Below, one piece after another: positions 25,729 through 34,559 of a stretch of DNA of 64,000 nucleotides. Origin of the DNA: Acetobacter aceti NBRC 14818 (GTDB lineage: Bacteria; Pseudomonadota; Alphaproteobacteria; Acetobacterales; Acetobacteraceae). Location of the stretch: positions 2,486,001 to 2,550,000 of the forward strand of contig NZ_AP023410.1 of assembly GCF_000193495.2 (NCBI RefSeq), given 5' to 3'. Every line of letters starts with the position of its first letter. The stretch's first letter is position 1. The notes beneath the pieces are model-generated. The model searched no databases and was not told the DNA's origin. It saw only the letters and a program-made list of their open reading frames with translations. Both the position numbers and the translations under genes were made by a program.

Positions 25729-25759
25729 GCAGCGCGTGGAATAACGCAGTCGGAATGAG

Positions 25760-25785
25760 CAGGGGCCGAAAGGCCCCTGTTTTCG
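25760..25785 (+). terminator. Rho-independent terminator of the aldehyde dehydrogenase gene
   Basis: CAGGGGCC-GAAA-GGCCCCTG followed by TTTTCGTT: an eight-base GC stem with a GAAA tetraloop and a T-run, 32 bases past the stop. Confidence 0.88.
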
Positions 25786-25800
25786 TTAGGATCTGTTGGT

Positions 25801-25989
25801 TCAGTCTACGGGAGAAAGTGACGGCTTCGCCTGCTTTTCCACGTCTTTGACCAGTTCGGGATTGGTGCGGCGCAGCAGGCTGGCGCGCAGCATGATGGCG
25901 GTATCCCGAGCCGATGACTGTCGCCAGCGGATGAGAAAGTCTCGATCCGCCTGCAAATCCGGCTCGTGTGTTTCGGGAGAGTCTTTCAT
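25801..25989 (-). CDS. Small hypothetical protein
   Basis: 62 residues, hydrophilic and helical (DRDFLIRWRQSSARDTAIML in the middle), with third-position GC bias like its neighbours. It starts with ATG preceded by an AGG. It stops just beyond the aldehyde dehydrogenase terminator on the opposite strand. I do not recognise a family, and the role is unknown. Confidence 0.5.
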   Translation of the reverse strand: MKDSPETHEPDLQADRDFLIRWRQSSARDTAIMLRASLLRRTNPELVKDVEKQAKPSLSPVD

Positions 25990-26173
25990 AAAACCTGGTT
26001 CCGGGGTTCTTCTTGGGTCAGTGATTCGTACCCGGAAGAAACACCAGGCAGTTCATTGTGGGCTCTTCTCTCACGTCCCCATGATTCGAAAGTAAATTAT
26101 CTGCACTTCGGCCCTGTGTTTCTGTAATACCAGAATCGTGTCCCTTTCAGGGCAGTGGAGTGCAGCTTCGGGG

Positions 26174-26674
26174 TTATTTCCGGGTGGCGTTCCGTTCAGC
26201 AAGACGGGTGCCCAGCGCTTCCAAGGCATCCCGCAGTGGTCCTTCCGGCATATCATCAACGATGACAGGTGGCACATTGGGGGGCGTGCGGCGCACGGAA
26301 CGACCCGACGCCTGACTGGAGGGCTGGAAATCCTGCGTCATCTTGAGACGCTCAACGATCCGCTGGCCGCACCACATGTTGATCCGGTCAATCAGGGCGG
26401 TCTGCATGTGCTGGATTTCCATGGCGACAGGGCCACGGCAGGCAATGGTGAGCGTGCTCGCTGACAGTTTGCGCGGCTCGGTGCGCGTTCCGAGTGACTC
26501 TCCCACAATCTGCATCCAGTCGATGAACAGCGTCACGCTTGCAGGCGAGCGTTTGCGGAAGGCTTCCCGTGTCAGGTTGGGGATCATGCTGCCCAGATCG
26601 CGCGGCTTGAAGGAGCGACGCGGGGGCTCGGCTGTTGCTGTCTCGCTCTTGCGTGCCGGTCGTGCGGGTTTCAT
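26174..26674 (-). CDS. DciA-like (DUF721) protein
   Basis: About 166 residues from ATG 26674 (the frame is open to 26716, overlapping mutY). The DUF721 domain spans roughly residues 30-125: LTREAFRKRSPASVTLFIDW MQIVGESL… LTIACRGPVAMEIQHMQTALIDRINMWCG. DciA proteins recruit the replicative helicase in bacteria that lack DnaC/DnaI; the DnaB gene of this genome is at 49100. It is divergent from mutY, with only 11 bases between the start codons, so the two promoters must overlap each other's coding sequence. Confidence 0.75.
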   Translation of the reverse strand: MKPARPARKSETATAEPPRRSFKPRDLGSMIPNLTREAFRKRSPASVTLFIDWMQIVGESLGTRTEPRKLSASTLTIACRGPVAMEIQHMQTALIDRINMWCGQRIVERLKMTQDFQPSSQASGRSVRRTPPNVPPVIVDDMPEGPLRDALEALGTRLAERNATRK

Positions 26675-26685
26675 AAACTGGCTCC

Positions 26686-27771
26686 GTGATTCCCTCAGAC
26701 TCAGATCTTCTCGCATGGTACGACCATAACCGCAGAACGCTTCCCTGGCGCGCCTTGCCGGGGGAAACGGCTGATCCTTACCATGTCTGGATCAGCGAGA
26801 TCATGCTGCAGCAGACAACGGTCGCTGCCGTCATTCCCTACTACCACAATTTTCTCAAACGGTTCCCTGATATTGCGGCGCTCGCCCGTGCTCCACTGGA
26901 CGAAGTGCTACAGGCATGGTCAGGTCTGGGCTACTACTCCCGCGCCCGCAATCTCCATCGCTGCGCGGAGGAGGTGGTTCGTCTGGGGGGATTTCCTCGT
27001 GATGTAACCGGTTTGCAGGCCTTGCCGGGCATTGGAGCTTATACGGCGGCGGCCATAGCGGCGATTGCTTTCGGTATTCCGGTCGTTCCTGTCGACGGGA
27101 ATGTGGAGCGGATTTCAGCCCGTATCTTCGCCGTGCAGGAGCCGATGCCGGGAGCGAGGAAGCTGCTGGCGGCCAAGGCCGTAACGCTCAATGGTGGTCC
27201 GGAGGCACATAAGCGGCCATCGGACTTCGCGCAGGCCCTGTTTGATCTTGGCGCCACGCTCTGCGTGCCCCGTTCTCCCGCCTGCGTGCTGTGTCCGTGG
27301 CAGAAATCCTGCAAGGCGCGGAAACTTGGCATACAGGCGGAACTGCCGAAAAAATCTCCCAAGGCCGAACGTCCCACCCGTCATGGCGTGCATTTCCTGT
27401 TGATGGATGATGCAGGTCAGATGCTGGTCAGACGGCGTCCTCCGCAGGGGTTGCTGGGGGGAACGATAGAACTGCCGGGACCGGAGTGGCGGGAGAAACC
27501 GTGGAGCACGGATGAGGCGGAGGCGGTCGCTCCTTTTGCCGATCGCGTGTCCGGGGGGCTTCTTGTTCCACAATGGACGAGTGTGGGAACGGTCAAGCAC
27601 GTCTTTACGCATTTTACGCTACTGATTGATGTGTATGCGGCACGGGTGCGAAGTCTGCCCAATCCCCGTGAGGAAGAAGGCTTTCCTGTCGCGCTTGAAA
27701 AGGTGGATGGACTTGCGCTTTCTTCTCTCATGCGGAAATGCGTGAAAACTGGTGTAAAAGGGTCTGACTGA
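26686..27771 (+). CDS. mutY: A/G-specific adenine DNA glycosylase
   Basis: Removes adenine mispaired with 8-oxoguanine; 361 residues. The helix-hairpin-helix reads LQALPGIGAYTAAAIAAIAFG, the catalytic Asp lies in VPVDGNVERISAR, and the catalytic Glu is in SEIMLQQT. The [4Fe-4S] cluster ligands are Cys193, Cys200, Cys203 and Cys209 (C-x6-C-x2-C-x5-C). The C-terminal NUDIX-like domain includes VKHVFTHFTLLIDVY. The start is GTG at 26686 with no strong Shine-Dalgarno, and it diverges from the DciA gene. Confidence 0.93.
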   Translation: MIPSDSDLLAWYDHNRRTLPWRALPGETADPYHVWISEIMLQQTTVAAVIPYYHNFLKRFPDIAALARAPLDEVLQAWSGLGYYSRARNLHRCAEEVVRLGGFPRDVTGLQALPGIGAYTAAAIAAIAFGIPVVPVDGNVERISARIFAVQEPMPGARKLLAAKAVTLNGGPEAHKRPSDFAQALFDLGATLCVPRSPACVLCPWQKSCKARKLGIQAELPKKSPKAERPTRHGVHFLLMDDAGQMLVRRRPPQGLLGGTIELPGPEWREKPWSTDEAEAVAPFADRVSGGLLVPQWTSVGTVKHVFTHFTLLIDVYAARVRSLPNPREEEGFPVALEKVDGLALSSLMRKCVKTGVKGSD

Positions 27772-27819
27772 CGATCGCGCTTCTCCGGAAGGAGAAACAA
27801 TGACGGCAAGGAGAGAACT

Positions 27820-28458
27820 GTGGCGGAGACACCGCGTGCTGATGAAATCTGGCTTTACGACAGCTACGGTCGGTTTCTGCATAACGATGCCCTCGATGAC
27901 CGGTTGGTGGCCCGCGCGCCTGCCGATCTACCCAATGGCTTGCCGGGGCTGATCTTCGGGATCGACCCGACGCGAAGCGAGGATCCGTTCGTGCTGCTCA
28001 AGCGTGAAACGCGTCCGATGCCTTTGCCGCAGATCGAGCCGGTCATGGAGGAGGGTGTGGCGCTCGCTTTCCGCATTCTGGACAGCGAAGGTCCGTATGC
28101 CGATGCCCGAAACGGATTTATCGCCACCAGACAGGACGGAAGTGTCGTGCTCGGGACTCCGGAACGGGGTGAGGGTATTCTGTTTGCACCTATGCCTTTC
28201 TACACGGCCAGAAGCCTGTTTCCGGCCTCAGGTATAGAACTGACAGATCATCATGGGCTCGTGGTGCCTGCGCCCCAGCCTCTGACGGGGCTGCGCGTGC
28301 AGATTGCCGGACGGCCTTATTCGCTGGAAGTCGGGGGTGATCTGCTCGCCCGGATGGGCGAACTCTCACCGGGTGAAACGGTCTCTCTGGTCTTGCCCGC
28401 GACAGCGACGGAGCCCGGAACGACGATTATGGCGACCCGAAAAGCACACTCATCATAA
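27820..28458 (+). CDS. Hypothetical protein
   Basis: 212 residues starting with GTG after AAGGAGAG. The sequence is acidic and beta-rich with no signal peptide, membrane helix or cysteine cluster; one region reads NGFIATRQDGSVVLGTPERGEGILF. An out-of-frame ATG at 27800 with a strong GGAGA precedes it and could drive a ~50-codon leader, but the 212-codon frame has the better codon use. It lies 48 bases after mutY on the same strand. I do not recognise the family. Confidence 0.65.
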   Translation: MAETPRADEIWLYDSYGRFLHNDALDDRLVARAPADLPNGLPGLIFGIDPTRSEDPFVLLKRETRPMPLPQIEPVMEEGVALAFRILDSEGPYADARNGFIATRQDGSVVLGTPERGEGILFAPMPFYTARSLFPASGIELTDHHGLVVPAPQPLTGLRVQIAGRPYSLEVGGDLLARMGELSPGETVSLVLPATATEPGTTIMATRKAHSS

Positions 28459-28535
28459 AAGGCTGGAGGCAGGCACCCCGGAGGTGACCTGTCCCGGCCT
28501 GTTAACTGTCTTTCCTATTCCGGCCATCATGTCGG

Positions 28536-29597
28536 ATGTACTGTCCGGTGATGTTTATGGCCTTTATTCACGTCACATCCCAAGAAGCAGCCGCCGCTCC
28601 CATGGGGCGTGGACGCATTGGTGTGCTGCTCACCAATCTCGGAACGCCGGATGACACCAATTTTGGTGCGGTGCGTCGGTACCTGTCGGAGTTTCTCTCC
28701 GATCAGCGTGTGATCGAAGCCAACCCCGCCATCTGGCAGCCGATATTGCAGGGTGTGGTTCTGACGGTCCGGCCGGGCCGCAGCGGCAAGGCTTACAAGC
28801 GGATCTGGAACGAGGAAAAAAACGAAAGTCCCCTGCGCACCTATACAAGAGAACAGGCGGAGTTGCTGGCGGCGCGATTTCAGACCGATGATGTCCGGGT
28901 CGGTTGGGGTATGCGTTATGGCTCGCCGTCAGTAGGTGAGGCTGTAACGGAACTGATGCGTGAAGGGTGTGATCGCATCCTTTTCATGCCGCTTTATCCG
29001 CAGTACAGCGCGACGACGACGGCCACGGCCAATGATCAGCTGTTCCGTTTTCTGATGACGGTAAGACGGCAGCCGGCCATCCGCACCCTGCCGGCGTTTG
29101 CGGATGATCCTGTTTATATCAAGGCTCTTGCCGAGACATTGCAGCTTGCCCTGTCGGGTTTGTCTGAAAAGCCCCAGATGATCGTGACGTCTTTTCATGG
29201 GTTGCCGAACGAGTATGTCGCCAAAGGTGACCCGTATCGTGAGGATTGCGAACGGACGGTCGTGGCGCTGCGTGCTGCCATGGGTCTGTCCGATGAAGAC
29301 ATGCCTCTGACGTTTCAGTCGCGTTTTGGACCTGCGAAATGGCTGGAGCCCTACACAACTCCGTTTGTTGCGGCATTGCCCGCAAAGGGTATTACGCGCG
29401 TCGCCGTTATCACACCGGGGTTCATGGCGGATTGTATCGAAACGCTGGATGAACTGGGCAACGAACTGAGAGATGAGTTCATGGCGGCGGGAGGAAAGGA
29501 ATTGACGCTTGTTCCGTGCCTGAATGCCTGTCCACAAGCCATTGACCTGTTGGAACATCTTGCCCGTTCCGAGCTGTCCGGTTGGGTGAAGCTCTGA
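28536..29597 (+). CDS. hemH: Ferrochelatase
   Basis: Inserts Fe2+ into protoporphyrin IX to make haem. About 345-353 residues depending on start: ATG codons at 28536, 28551 and 28557 are all possible and none has a good Shine-Dalgarno. Motifs are VLLTNLGTPDD, FMPLYPQYSATTTATANDQLF, SFHGLPNEYVAKGDPYREDC with the metal-site His, FQSRFGPAKWLEPYT and TPGFMADCIETLDELGNE with the catalytic Glu. A clear terminator follows. It is unlinked to other haem genes here. Confidence 0.95.
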   Translation: MYCPVMFMAFIHVTSQEAAAAPMGRGRIGVLLTNLGTPDDTNFGAVRRYLSEFLSDQRVIEANPAIWQPILQGVVLTVRPGRSGKAYKRIWNEEKNESPLRTYTREQAELLAARFQTDDVRVGWGMRYGSPSVGEAVTELMREGCDRILFMPLYPQYSATTTATANDQLFRFLMTVRRQPAIRTLPAFADDPVYIKALAETLQLALSGLSEKPQMIVTSFHGLPNEYVAKGDPYREDCERTVVALRAAMGLSDEDMPLTFQSRFGPAKWLEPYTTPFVAALPAKGITRVAVITPGFMADCIETLDELGNELRDEFMAAGGKELTLVPCLNACPQAIDLLEHLARSELSGWVKL

Positions 29598-29605
29598 GTG
29601 TTTTT

Positions 29606-29646
29606 TCCTGATCAGCAAGGTTTTGGTGTGCTGGTCAGGATTTCTT
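29606..29646 (+). terminator. Terminator of hemH
   Basis: Twelve-base stem TCCTGATCAGCA / TGCTGGTCAGGA (one G-U-type mismatch) followed by TTTCTTCGTTTTTG, directly past the hemH stop. Confidence 0.8.
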
Positions 29647-30057
29647 CGTTTTTGTTCGTGCTGCGTTGAATTTGCATAGCGTTCTGGAGACAGGGCATCG
29701 TTGCTTTCTGATGAACTGGCTCAGGATATTCCTGTCTTGAGTGAATCTGGTTGATCAAATCACTTGGGGAGAGCTTTTTCTGGGATGGTTGTCTCCTTAT
29801 TATGATTGTATCTTTTTTTATAAAAGTATATTTTTATTATAATAATAAAGTAAATGAGTCAATTTATTCTGTATTTGTTCTTATTTTCTATGAGATTTTA
29901 AGGGTTTGTGCAGAATTTGTTAACTAATTTTTCTTAACGTCAGGGCTCTGTCGCCGGACAATTGTTCGGTTCCCGAAAGCCGCACATCACGATGTTGCTT
30001 CTGTAGATGAAAAACTTGCAGACGTAATAAGGTGAGGTGCTGATGGAATGTGAATTC
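29647..30057. other. AT-rich leader region of the surface-protein island
   Basis: About 400 bp with no gene. GC falls sharply compared with hemH. A near-palindrome CCGGACAATTGTTCGG at 29954-29969 is the only notable symmetric site and may be an operator for the gene at 30058. This is the left boundary of the AT-rich island. Confidence 0.55.
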
Positions 30058-31398
30058 ATGAGCAACATCAGTCGTAATGCTTCAGCCAAACTCGAGAAAA
30101 ACACGAGTGAAGTTCCGGTCGCTTATGTGGAAGGCGGCTGGTACGGACGTTCTTCAGTTGCCGATACACAGCAGGCAGGCGTGTCCTCAGTTTCAACGAC
30201 ACTTAGCAGTCAGTCATCATTGGGATCGGAACAAGAGAACGATTTTCCGTCTTCTTCGGTTGCGGCTTCGGGAACAGGTGATCTCTCCACAGCGGTTGAT
30301 CTGTCTATTTCCGGTGAAGATGAGGATCAGGTGGCGTCATCTTCTGATGAAGTGGCTACGAAGGTTTCATCTGATCTGGGAAGTGATGAGTCTGTTGTTG
30401 TTTTTGGAAGCCCGGCAAGTATTTCTCAGACGCTGGCCAATGACGGTTCCGCTGTTCTGAAGAGCAGCACTGATGCTTCCGCAATGGAAGATCAGACGAA
30501 AGCACAGACAGTATCTTCTGCTGCGGATATCGGCTCGTTAAGTGATGCTGTATTGCCGCAGGCAAGTTATGGCGTTCCATGGATTGCGTTGACAGATTCC
30601 AGTGCAAATGTCTCGACCAGCGAAAATGCTGTGGCAACGGGCGCGGCAAATGCGGGTGTTTCACAGGAAAATGCTGCTTCCCTGATGGCATCCACAGATC
30701 AGAGCACAACCACGCCGGATACAACAGAAGCGACTCTGTTGAGTGCAGTAGGTACGACCGATGTGTCGAATCAAGCGGATAACTCGTCTGTTTCCGTGAC
30801 CAGCACTCTCTCGGGGGCGAATGATATTGTCGTCAACAACGGAGTGATTGCTCTGGATGGTGGAACCAACACCGTCGTCGCCCAAAATGATGGGACTGTC
30901 TCTGTTTGGAGTGCTGCTGGTTCAACAAACTTCAATGACGCTGGTTCAGGAAATGCCGAGTTCTACGTCACCGGTACGGGCACATTTGATGTTCAGGATA
31001 CAGGTTCCGGTGACGCTACTCTGAAAGTCATCCAAACGGCTTCTTCAGATGCCTCGGGAACAATTACGGGAGGCGCCAGGCATCTGGATGTGACGACGGG
31101 GTCTGGTGCTGTCAGTATTGTCGCGGGTCTGGGTGGTCTGGATCTTTCGACGGCAGGTTCCGGTGCATTGCAAATCGATGTGACACAAGGGACTGATCAT
31201 ATTCTGATTGCAGGTGACCAGACAGGAAATGTGACTGTTTCCGGTGCCGTGGTGAATACAGATGCCAATTTTGGTATTATGGGTGTGACATCAGAGCAGG
31301 TTATCAACGGGAACTTCGTTGTGGGTCTGACAGATGGTAATTCAGTGACGTTTCTTGGAGCAGCTGGAAGCGATAATATTACGCTGTATCTTGCCTAA
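30058..31398 (+). CDS. Ser/Thr/Asp-rich surface or secreted beta-rich protein
   Basis: About 446 residues from ATG 30058, preceded by GGAA; ATG 30043 after GAGGT is the alternative. There is no Sec signal peptide. Residues 1-240 are low-complexity Ser/Ala/Thr/Asp/Glu, and residues 240-446 are Gly/Asn/Thr beta-repeats (NDIVVNNGVIALDGGTNTVV; SGNAEFYVTGTGTFDVQDTG), as in beta-solenoid adhesins. The C-terminus lacks charged or Cys residues (…AGSDNITLYLA). Type I secretion is plausible but no transporter is nearby. Codon use is more AT-rich than the chromosome average here. It faces a similar gene tail to tail. Confidence 0.7.
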   Translation: MSNISRNASAKLEKNTSEVPVAYVEGGWYGRSSVADTQQAGVSSVSTTLSSQSSLGSEQENDFPSSSVAASGTGDLSTAVDLSISGEDEDQVASSSDEVATKVSSDLGSDESVVVFGSPASISQTLANDGSAVLKSSTDASAMEDQTKAQTVSSAADIGSLSDAVLPQASYGVPWIALTDSSANVSTSENAVATGAANAGVSQENAASLMASTDQSTTTPDTTEATLLSAVGTTDVSNQADNSSVSVTSTLSGANDIVVNNGVIALDGGTNTVVAQNDGTVSVWSAAGSTNFNDAGSGNAEFYVTGTGTFDVQDTGSGDATLKVIQTASSDASGTITGGARHLDVTTGSGAVSIVAGLGGLDLSTAGSGALQIDVTQGTDHILIAGDQTGNVTVSGAVVNTDANFGIMGVTSEQVINGNFVVGLTDGNSVTFLGAAGSDNITLYLA

Positions 31399-31678
31399 TG
31401 AATCATAAAGCAGGAATCGCATGACATGGCTGAAAACGCTATGAGAGCGGAGATGTAAAATCACAGAGATGTAGCGTGTTTAGTAATATTATAGGTTAGA
31501 TGATTATATTAAACGATTTATTTTTAATAAATAACGCTAATAAAATACTTTTATAAAGTGTATAAATATTAATTATTTATTATTTATATAGCGTTTCAAA
31601 AAAACGTTTCTTTTTTACTTATCTTCAAAGGAGTTCTGCTGGAGTGAATCCAGCAGAACTTGCCCATCAACAAAAAGC
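31399..31678. other. AT-rich gap between convergent surface-protein genes
   Basis: About 280 bp of very AT-rich DNA with no frame of note, ending in the terminator hairpin at 31632-31660. Confidence 0.6.
31632..31660 (-). terminator. Terminator of the disrupted surface-protein gene
   Basis: Perfect 12-base stem AGTTCTGCTGGA / TCCAGCAGAACT with a five-base loop, 18 bases past the stop on the minus strand, followed there by a short CCTTTGAAG stretch and then an A-rich run rather than a clean T-tract. Confidence 0.7.
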
Positions 31679-32875
31679 TCAGGACAACTTGAAGCTGCTG
31701 GCCTGCAGAGAATTGTTGTCATGCACATCCGACAGCAGCACTGAGGTGTGGTTGTCAATATTAAGCAGAGTGCCTGATGTATTCGTGGTGGCGTTTTGCA
31801 GGATAGATCCCAGATCCGACTGTGTAAGGCCGAAACCGGACAGTTCAATGACGTTGTGAGCGGAAGCTGTGAAGTCCATTATCACATCAGTAGCGCCAGC
31901 TGCCGTTTTGATGATGTCAAAGGTATTACCTGTACCGGAACCACCGGTCATCTGCATGCTGCTATAAGCCTTGAATGTGTCACCCCCGGTGCCGCCTGTA
32001 GCAGTGAAGGAACCAGAGTTACTCGCGGCACTGATGAAAGTCATCGAACCGGTGCCGTCCTGGACGACGGACTGATGTCCTGTACCGCCTGTAATGGTGG
32101 AACCCGTTCCCCAGACATTGAGGTTCAGCTGTGCGGTTGAATCCATGGTGCCAAAAGAGGCATAAACGGATTGACCTTGAATATAGTTAGTGCCCTGAAT
32201 TGAACCGGTAACGTAAAAACTACCGTAACCGCCAGACGCGAAGTCACCATTACCATCTGTAGCCCAGTTGACCAGCGAATTCTTCAACGCTCCGACGGTC
32301 GTGCCGGTGCCGTCCGTCGTCAGGTTGCTGTTGGTCAGGGTAACAATTGAACTGTTACGTCCCAGCGTGACATCGGAGTTGGAAATCAAATTTGCGATTG
32401 TCTTTATGCCTGCATTGATCGTTCCGTTATTGAACGTATCAAAGACCGAATCGGAGCCTGTCGTGATGGTGGTATTGGAGCATTGCAGGAACTGGGATTT
32501 GGCTCCCGTTACAATGGTGGCCCCATTGGCATCGACAAAGCTACTGTAAGCTCCGGTATAAAGATTACCGGTAGCGTCAATAAAGGTATTTCCAACAGAA
32601 TTGGCGGCGTTCACTGTTCCCGCAAAATCTGAAATGGTATTATTTCCACCTGTGATAGTCAGGTTATTGCTGCTGGTAGAAGATGCAAAGCTGATTTTAC
32701 TGTCGGTTCCGTTCATAGTCACATCAACATTGCCGAAAATATAGGCTGTATTGTTGTACCAGACGGTCAGATCAGCAGCATTGCTGCCGATGTTCTGGAC
32801 TATGTAGTTTTGGCCTGACGTGAGATATGTCGATGAATTCTCATCATCGAACAGTATCGTTTTGTAGGCATTGCC

Positions 32876-32878
32876 TGA
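32876..32878. repeat. Target-site duplication, left copy
   Basis: TGA immediately left of the IS; the second copy is at 33784-33786. It fits the three-base TNA duplication of the IS1031 group. Confidence 0.75.
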
Positions 32879-33783
32879 GAGCCCTTTTGGAAATTCGCTA
32901 TGATAGGTTTTCAAGAGGTTTTGAGCGTGATTCAAAGGCAGGATGTGGACGCCAGCACAACGAGGCCGCATGGCCGAAATTACACGCAAGACGAAACGCT
33001 ATCCGTCTGATCTGACAGATGAGGAATGGGAGCGCATAGCGCCTCTGATGCCCCCTGCGAACCGGCGTGGTCGGAAACGGACAACCGATTTCCGTGAGAT
33101 CATCAATGCTCTGCGCTATCTCGTGCGCTCAGGCTGCGGTTGGGAGATGCTTCCGGTTCATTTTGGCCCATGGCAAACGGTTTACTGGTGGTTCCGCAGG
33201 CTGATGCGCCGTTTCCTGTTCCAGACCATTCATGATGTCTGTCTGATGCTTGATCGTGAAGCGGCAGGACGCGAAACCAGTCCATCGGGTGGTGTCATTG
33301 ATAGCCAGAGTATCAAGGCACCCCACGCAAAGACACGTGGTTATGACGCAGGCAAGAAGATCGTCGGTCGGAAACGTCACATCGCAGTTGATACGGATGG
33401 CCGCCTTCTCCTGGTCCAGCTGACAACAGCCGATATTTCGGACAGTGCAGGAGGACAGATGATCCTTGATGCCATTCGTAAACGCTGGCCTTGGGTGAAG
33501 CACCTGTTCGCCGATGGAGCCTATGACCGCCTCCAGTTGATGGATAAGGCCACTTTTCTCGACTTCACAGTCGAGATCATCCGGCGGTCAGAGACAGCAA
33601 AAGGGTTTGAAATCCTGCCGCGTCGGTGGGTTGTGGAACGGACCTTCGGTTGGATGATCCGCTGGCGTCGCCTTGTGAAGGACTACGAACAGCGGATCGA
33701 CGTCGCAGAGGCCATGATCCACATCGCCATGGGAAGCCTCATGCTACGCCGAAACGCTCATCCGTGAATTTCCAAAAGGGCTC
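32879..33783 (+). mobile_element. IS1031-group (IS5 family) insertion sequence, intact
   Basis: A 905-bp element bounded by perfect 18-base inverted repeats GAGCCCTTTTGGAAATTC (32879-32896) and its complement (33766-33783), with a TGA duplication on each side. Size, terminal sequence and TNA target agree with the IS1031 group of IS5, first known from Acetobacter xylinum. It carries one transposase. Perfect ends and an intact transposase suggest recent insertion. Confidence 0.92.
32970..33767 (+). CDS. IS5-family transposase
   Basis: About 265 residues from ATG 32970 (MAEITRKTKRYPSDLTDEEW); the frame is open to 32943. An N-terminal DUF4096-type domain (LTDEEWERIAPLMPP … INALRYLVRSGCGWEMLP) precedes the DDE core: Asp in GVIDSQSIK, Asp in LFADGAYDR and Glu in RWVVERTFGWM. 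The stop codon TGA lies inside the right inverted repeat, as is usual in compact IS5 elements. No frameshift signal is needed. Confidence 0.93.
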   Translation: MAEITRKTKRYPSDLTDEEWERIAPLMPPANRRGRKRTTDFREIINALRYLVRSGCGWEMLPVHFGPWQTVYWWFRRLMRRFLFQTIHDVCLMLDREAAGRETSPSGGVIDSQSIKAPHAKTRGYDAGKKIVGRKRHIAVDTDGRLLLVQLTTADISDSAGGQMILDAIRKRWPWVKHLFADGAYDRLQLMDKATFLDFTVEIIRRSETAKGFEILPRRWVVERTFGWMIRWRRLVKDYEQRIDVAEAMIHIAMGSLMLRRNAHP

Positions 33784-33801
33784 TGAAGCGTTCGAGACCA
33801 T

Positions 33802-34540
33802 TGAAAACCTCGTAATTTTGTTTGTTGTTCATTTTTTGAACTGCCTGAATTGCTTTGCCACAAGGAGACAAAAAGGTAAACAAGAAACCAAAAATGAAAG
33901 CAAAAGTGATTAATTTAACTTTCTGATAATCTTTCAAATGATTGCAGTTTTCTGTTCCGATGTGATTTTGGCAATTGTTTCTCTGAAGTGAGAAGGTAAT
34001 TTCTTTATTCAACAATGATATGGTGGAAAATTAGTTAATTTTTTGTTAATATTTGCGATATTGATAGTATATTTATGGTAATCTATTGAGGTATGTGGCG
34101 CATAATATAGAAATGTTATTTCAATATTATGCAATTTAGGATGGATTTTTTATAATTAATAAAAAATATATTTACAATTTCATATTTATTTATGAAATAT
34201 ATATTTTATAAAATAATTGTAAAAATATTATATGTATTTTATAAAAGTAATACAATAATTTTATATATCAATAATACATATTATTTTTTAATAAATATAT
34301 AATAATATTGCGCATTATACATTATGAAAAAATAATAATGAAAGAGGTATTTGTGGTATTTAAAAATATATTTTGGAGTTTATTTCATATATTTATCTGA
34401 AAATATATAACTATACAGATATAATAGTCAATAAAATTGTTAATTGAAAGGAGAATTTCTTATAATATCCAGTAAACAAGACAGAAAGCACTCTATTGCT
34501 ATTGAATGCTGCGAGAGGTGTGTTCTGCTTTGACAGTCCT
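33802..34540. other. Very AT-rich gap upstream of the cobalamin riboswitch
   Basis: About 740 bp, the most AT-rich DNA in the window (long A/T runs at 34140-34370). A minus-strand frame at 33758-34015 has no codon bias and crosses the IS end, so I do not call it. The region must hold promoters for the disrupted gene (minus) and the cobalamin operon (plus). Possible H-NS-like silencing target or the edge of acquired DNA. Confidence 0.6.
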
Positions 34541-34559
34541 TGGCCTCGCCGATAGACAG

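Larger units (their letters stand above)
31679..33801 (-). pseudogene. Type-I-secretion-like beta-rich protein gene, disrupted by an IS at codon 6
   Basis: Removing the insertion at 32879-33783 and one TGA duplicate restores a 404-codon frame that starts ATG GTC TCG AAC GCT TCA at 33801 with GAGG upstream and continues GNAYKTILFDDENSSTY. The protein is Gly/Asn/Thr/Ser-rich and beta-repetitive. Its last ~90 residues (GTGNTFDIIKTAAGATDVIMDFTASAHNVIELSGFG … LLSDVHDNN) match the C-terminal layout of RTX-type substrates of type I secretion. After insertion an ATG inside the IS (frame to 32989) could still give a chimeric N-terminus, so residual expression from the IS is possible. Confidence 0.75.

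Noticed and set aside
33758..34015. Minus-strand frame of 85 codons upstream of the disrupted surface gene
   Set aside because: It crosses the IS end, lacks a ribosome site and uses codons as expected from AT-rich noncoding DNA. The frame that joins correctly to the surface gene starts at 33801 in another register.
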